Made by a program: the position numbers and the translations under genes. Shown piece by piece: positions 6,341 to 7,237 of a stretch of 7,237 nt of DNA (position 1 is the first letter of the stretch; each line of letters starts with the position of its first letter). The notes below the pieces were generated by a model. The model was not told the origin of the DNA. It searched no databases and saw nothing but the letters and a program-made list of their open reading frames with translations. The stretch comes from JAMCZZ01 sp964363695 (GTDB lineage Bacteria; Patescibacteriota; UBA1384; XYA2-FULL-43-10; 1-14-0-10-43-13). The stretch spans positions 1 to 7,237 of the forward strand of contig CAYIJI010000046.1 of NCBI GenBank assembly GCA_964363695.1, written 5' to 3'.

Positions 6341-7237
6341 CTATTGTTCAAGAACTTCCATGTATACCTCCAAAGTTTTTTTAGCTGTGTCAGCCCAACT
6401 ATATTTTCTCACCTGTTCCAAACCTTTTAGTATCATCTTTTTCCTTAAAACCTCATCAGTGATAATCCTTTCCATCGCTTTTGCAATATCGCCAATATCA
6501 TAGGGATCAAAGTAAAGCGGTGCATTCTCTAGAATTTCGGGCATACAAGATTCCCTGGAAGAAATAACGGGCGTTCCACAGGCCATTGCTTCCAGAGGCG
6601 GCAGGCCGAACCCCTCACTAAGCGAAGGAATAATATAGGCAGATGCTCCAGCATAAGCTAGGGGCAGTTCATCTTCCAATACAAAACCGGTAGTAACCAC
6701 AGCTTTCCTGCCTAATGAATTATTCAGATCTTCAATCTTCTTGACTACTTCAGTTTCTTTCTTATCGACTTTCCCAGCCATTACTAATTGAACTTTTCTG
6801 TCAGCAATTTCGCCGATCTTTGATGCTTTTTCAAAAGCTTGGAGCATCCGGAACAGGTTTTTATGCCGCTTCCACATCCCGGTGTATAAAATATACTCGC
6901 CGGGAATTTTATATTTTTCTCTAAAACCGCTAATTGCTTCATGCCGGCTGCGAACCGACAAATTATACTTGTTATCCACTCCTAAATAGGTAACAACAAT
7001 TTTATCCTTTTCGGTTCCATAGTAATCTATAATGTCTTGTTTTGATGTTTTAGAAACCGTTAAGATTTTTGCTGAGTTCTTTGCAGCAGCCTTCATTACT
7101 CTATTGAAAGCAATCCTCTTGATCGGATTTTGCCTATGTAAATGGCCAAGCATAGTCAAATCGTGAACTGTAACAATAAATTTACCTTTGTAGCAAATTG
7201 GATGGTTAAATTGAGTAAAATGAACCAGATCAAACTT
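6341..7237 (-). CDS. GT4-family glycosyltransferase, N-terminus cut by window edge
   Basis: Retaining GT-B fold glycosyltransferase (group 1/GT4), transferring a sugar from an activated donor onto a glycan or lipid acceptor, likely for envelope polysaccharide; donor and acceptor cannot be read from sequence. The frame is open to the window edge, giving 298 visible residues. The extra 26 at the start (KFDLVHFTQFNHPICYKGKF then IVTVHDL) match the N-terminal Rossmann domain just before the TMLGHLH segment. A start at 7159 would use a TTG inside the conserved VHDL segment and is an artefact of the cut. In window numbering, TVSKTSKQDI at 60-69 ends the first domain; YTGMWKRHKNL (118-128) begins the donor-binding domain; EGFGLPPLEAMACGTPV (208-224) contains the GT4 E-x7-E pair E208/E216. 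A full protein would be about 360-380 residues, so roughly 60-80 are missing. It ends with TAG 56 bp before hppA. Confidence 0.92.
   Translation of the reverse strand, partial: KFDLVHFTQFNHPICYKGKFIVTVHDLTMLGHLHRQNPIKRIAFNRVMKAAAKNSAKILTVSKTSKQDIIDYYGTEKDKIVVTYLGVDNKYNLSVRSRHEAISGFREKYKIPGEYILYTGMWKRHKNLFRMLQAFEKASKIGEIADRKVQLVMAGKVDKKETEVVKKIEDLNNSLGRKAVVTTGFVLEDELPLAYAGASAYIIPSLSEGFGLPPLEAMACGTPVISSRESCMPEILENAPLYFDPYDIGDIAKAMERIITDEVLRKKMILKGLEQVRKYSWADTAKKTLEVYMEVLEQ

Overview
All five protein genes in this window lie on the minus strand. Read in the direction of transcription (right to left) they are: a GT4-family glycosyltransferase cut by the right edge; a membrane-bound, K+-independent-type H+-pyrophosphatase (hppA); a small DUF3006-like protein starting 2 nt after the hppA stop; a membrane-anchored VanW/YoaR-type cell-envelope protein; and the N-terminal part of a P-type cation ATPase. 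The ATPase frame is broken by an in-frame TAA close to the left edge.

The organism is probably an AT-rich bacterium using the standard code. The gene mix, weak Shine-Dalgarno sequences, Pro/Ala tail and fragmented assembly (exactly 100 N) would fit a metagenome-assembled candidate-phylum (Patescibacteria/CPR-like) genome. That is an inference from overall character; there is no rRNA or marker gene here to prove it.

Layout: 6341-7237 glycosyltransferase; 6285-6340 short spacer with a promoter candidate and a good GGAG ribosome site for hppA; 3925-6284 the coupled hppA-DUF3006 pair; 3654-3924 a gene-free stretch with a nested palindromic element and a strong hairpin; 1770-3653 the VanW-type gene; 1380-1769 a very AT-rich stretch with a 168-bp tandem repeat, an assembly gap and the ATPase promoter candidate; 1-1379 the ATPase.

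Functionally this is an envelope and membrane-energetics neighbourhood. A pyrophosphate-driven ion pump and an ATP-driven cation pump sit near a glycan-modifying enzyme and an extracytoplasmic peptidoglycan-associated protein. I see no defence system, CRISPR array, transposase, tRNA or rRNA, and no clear evidence for a wholly new system. The points most worth checking are the nonsense codon at a conserved Glu of the ATPase, the tandem repeat that abuts its start codon and carries its -10 element, and the palindromic element with two competing pairings between the DUF3006 and VanW genes.
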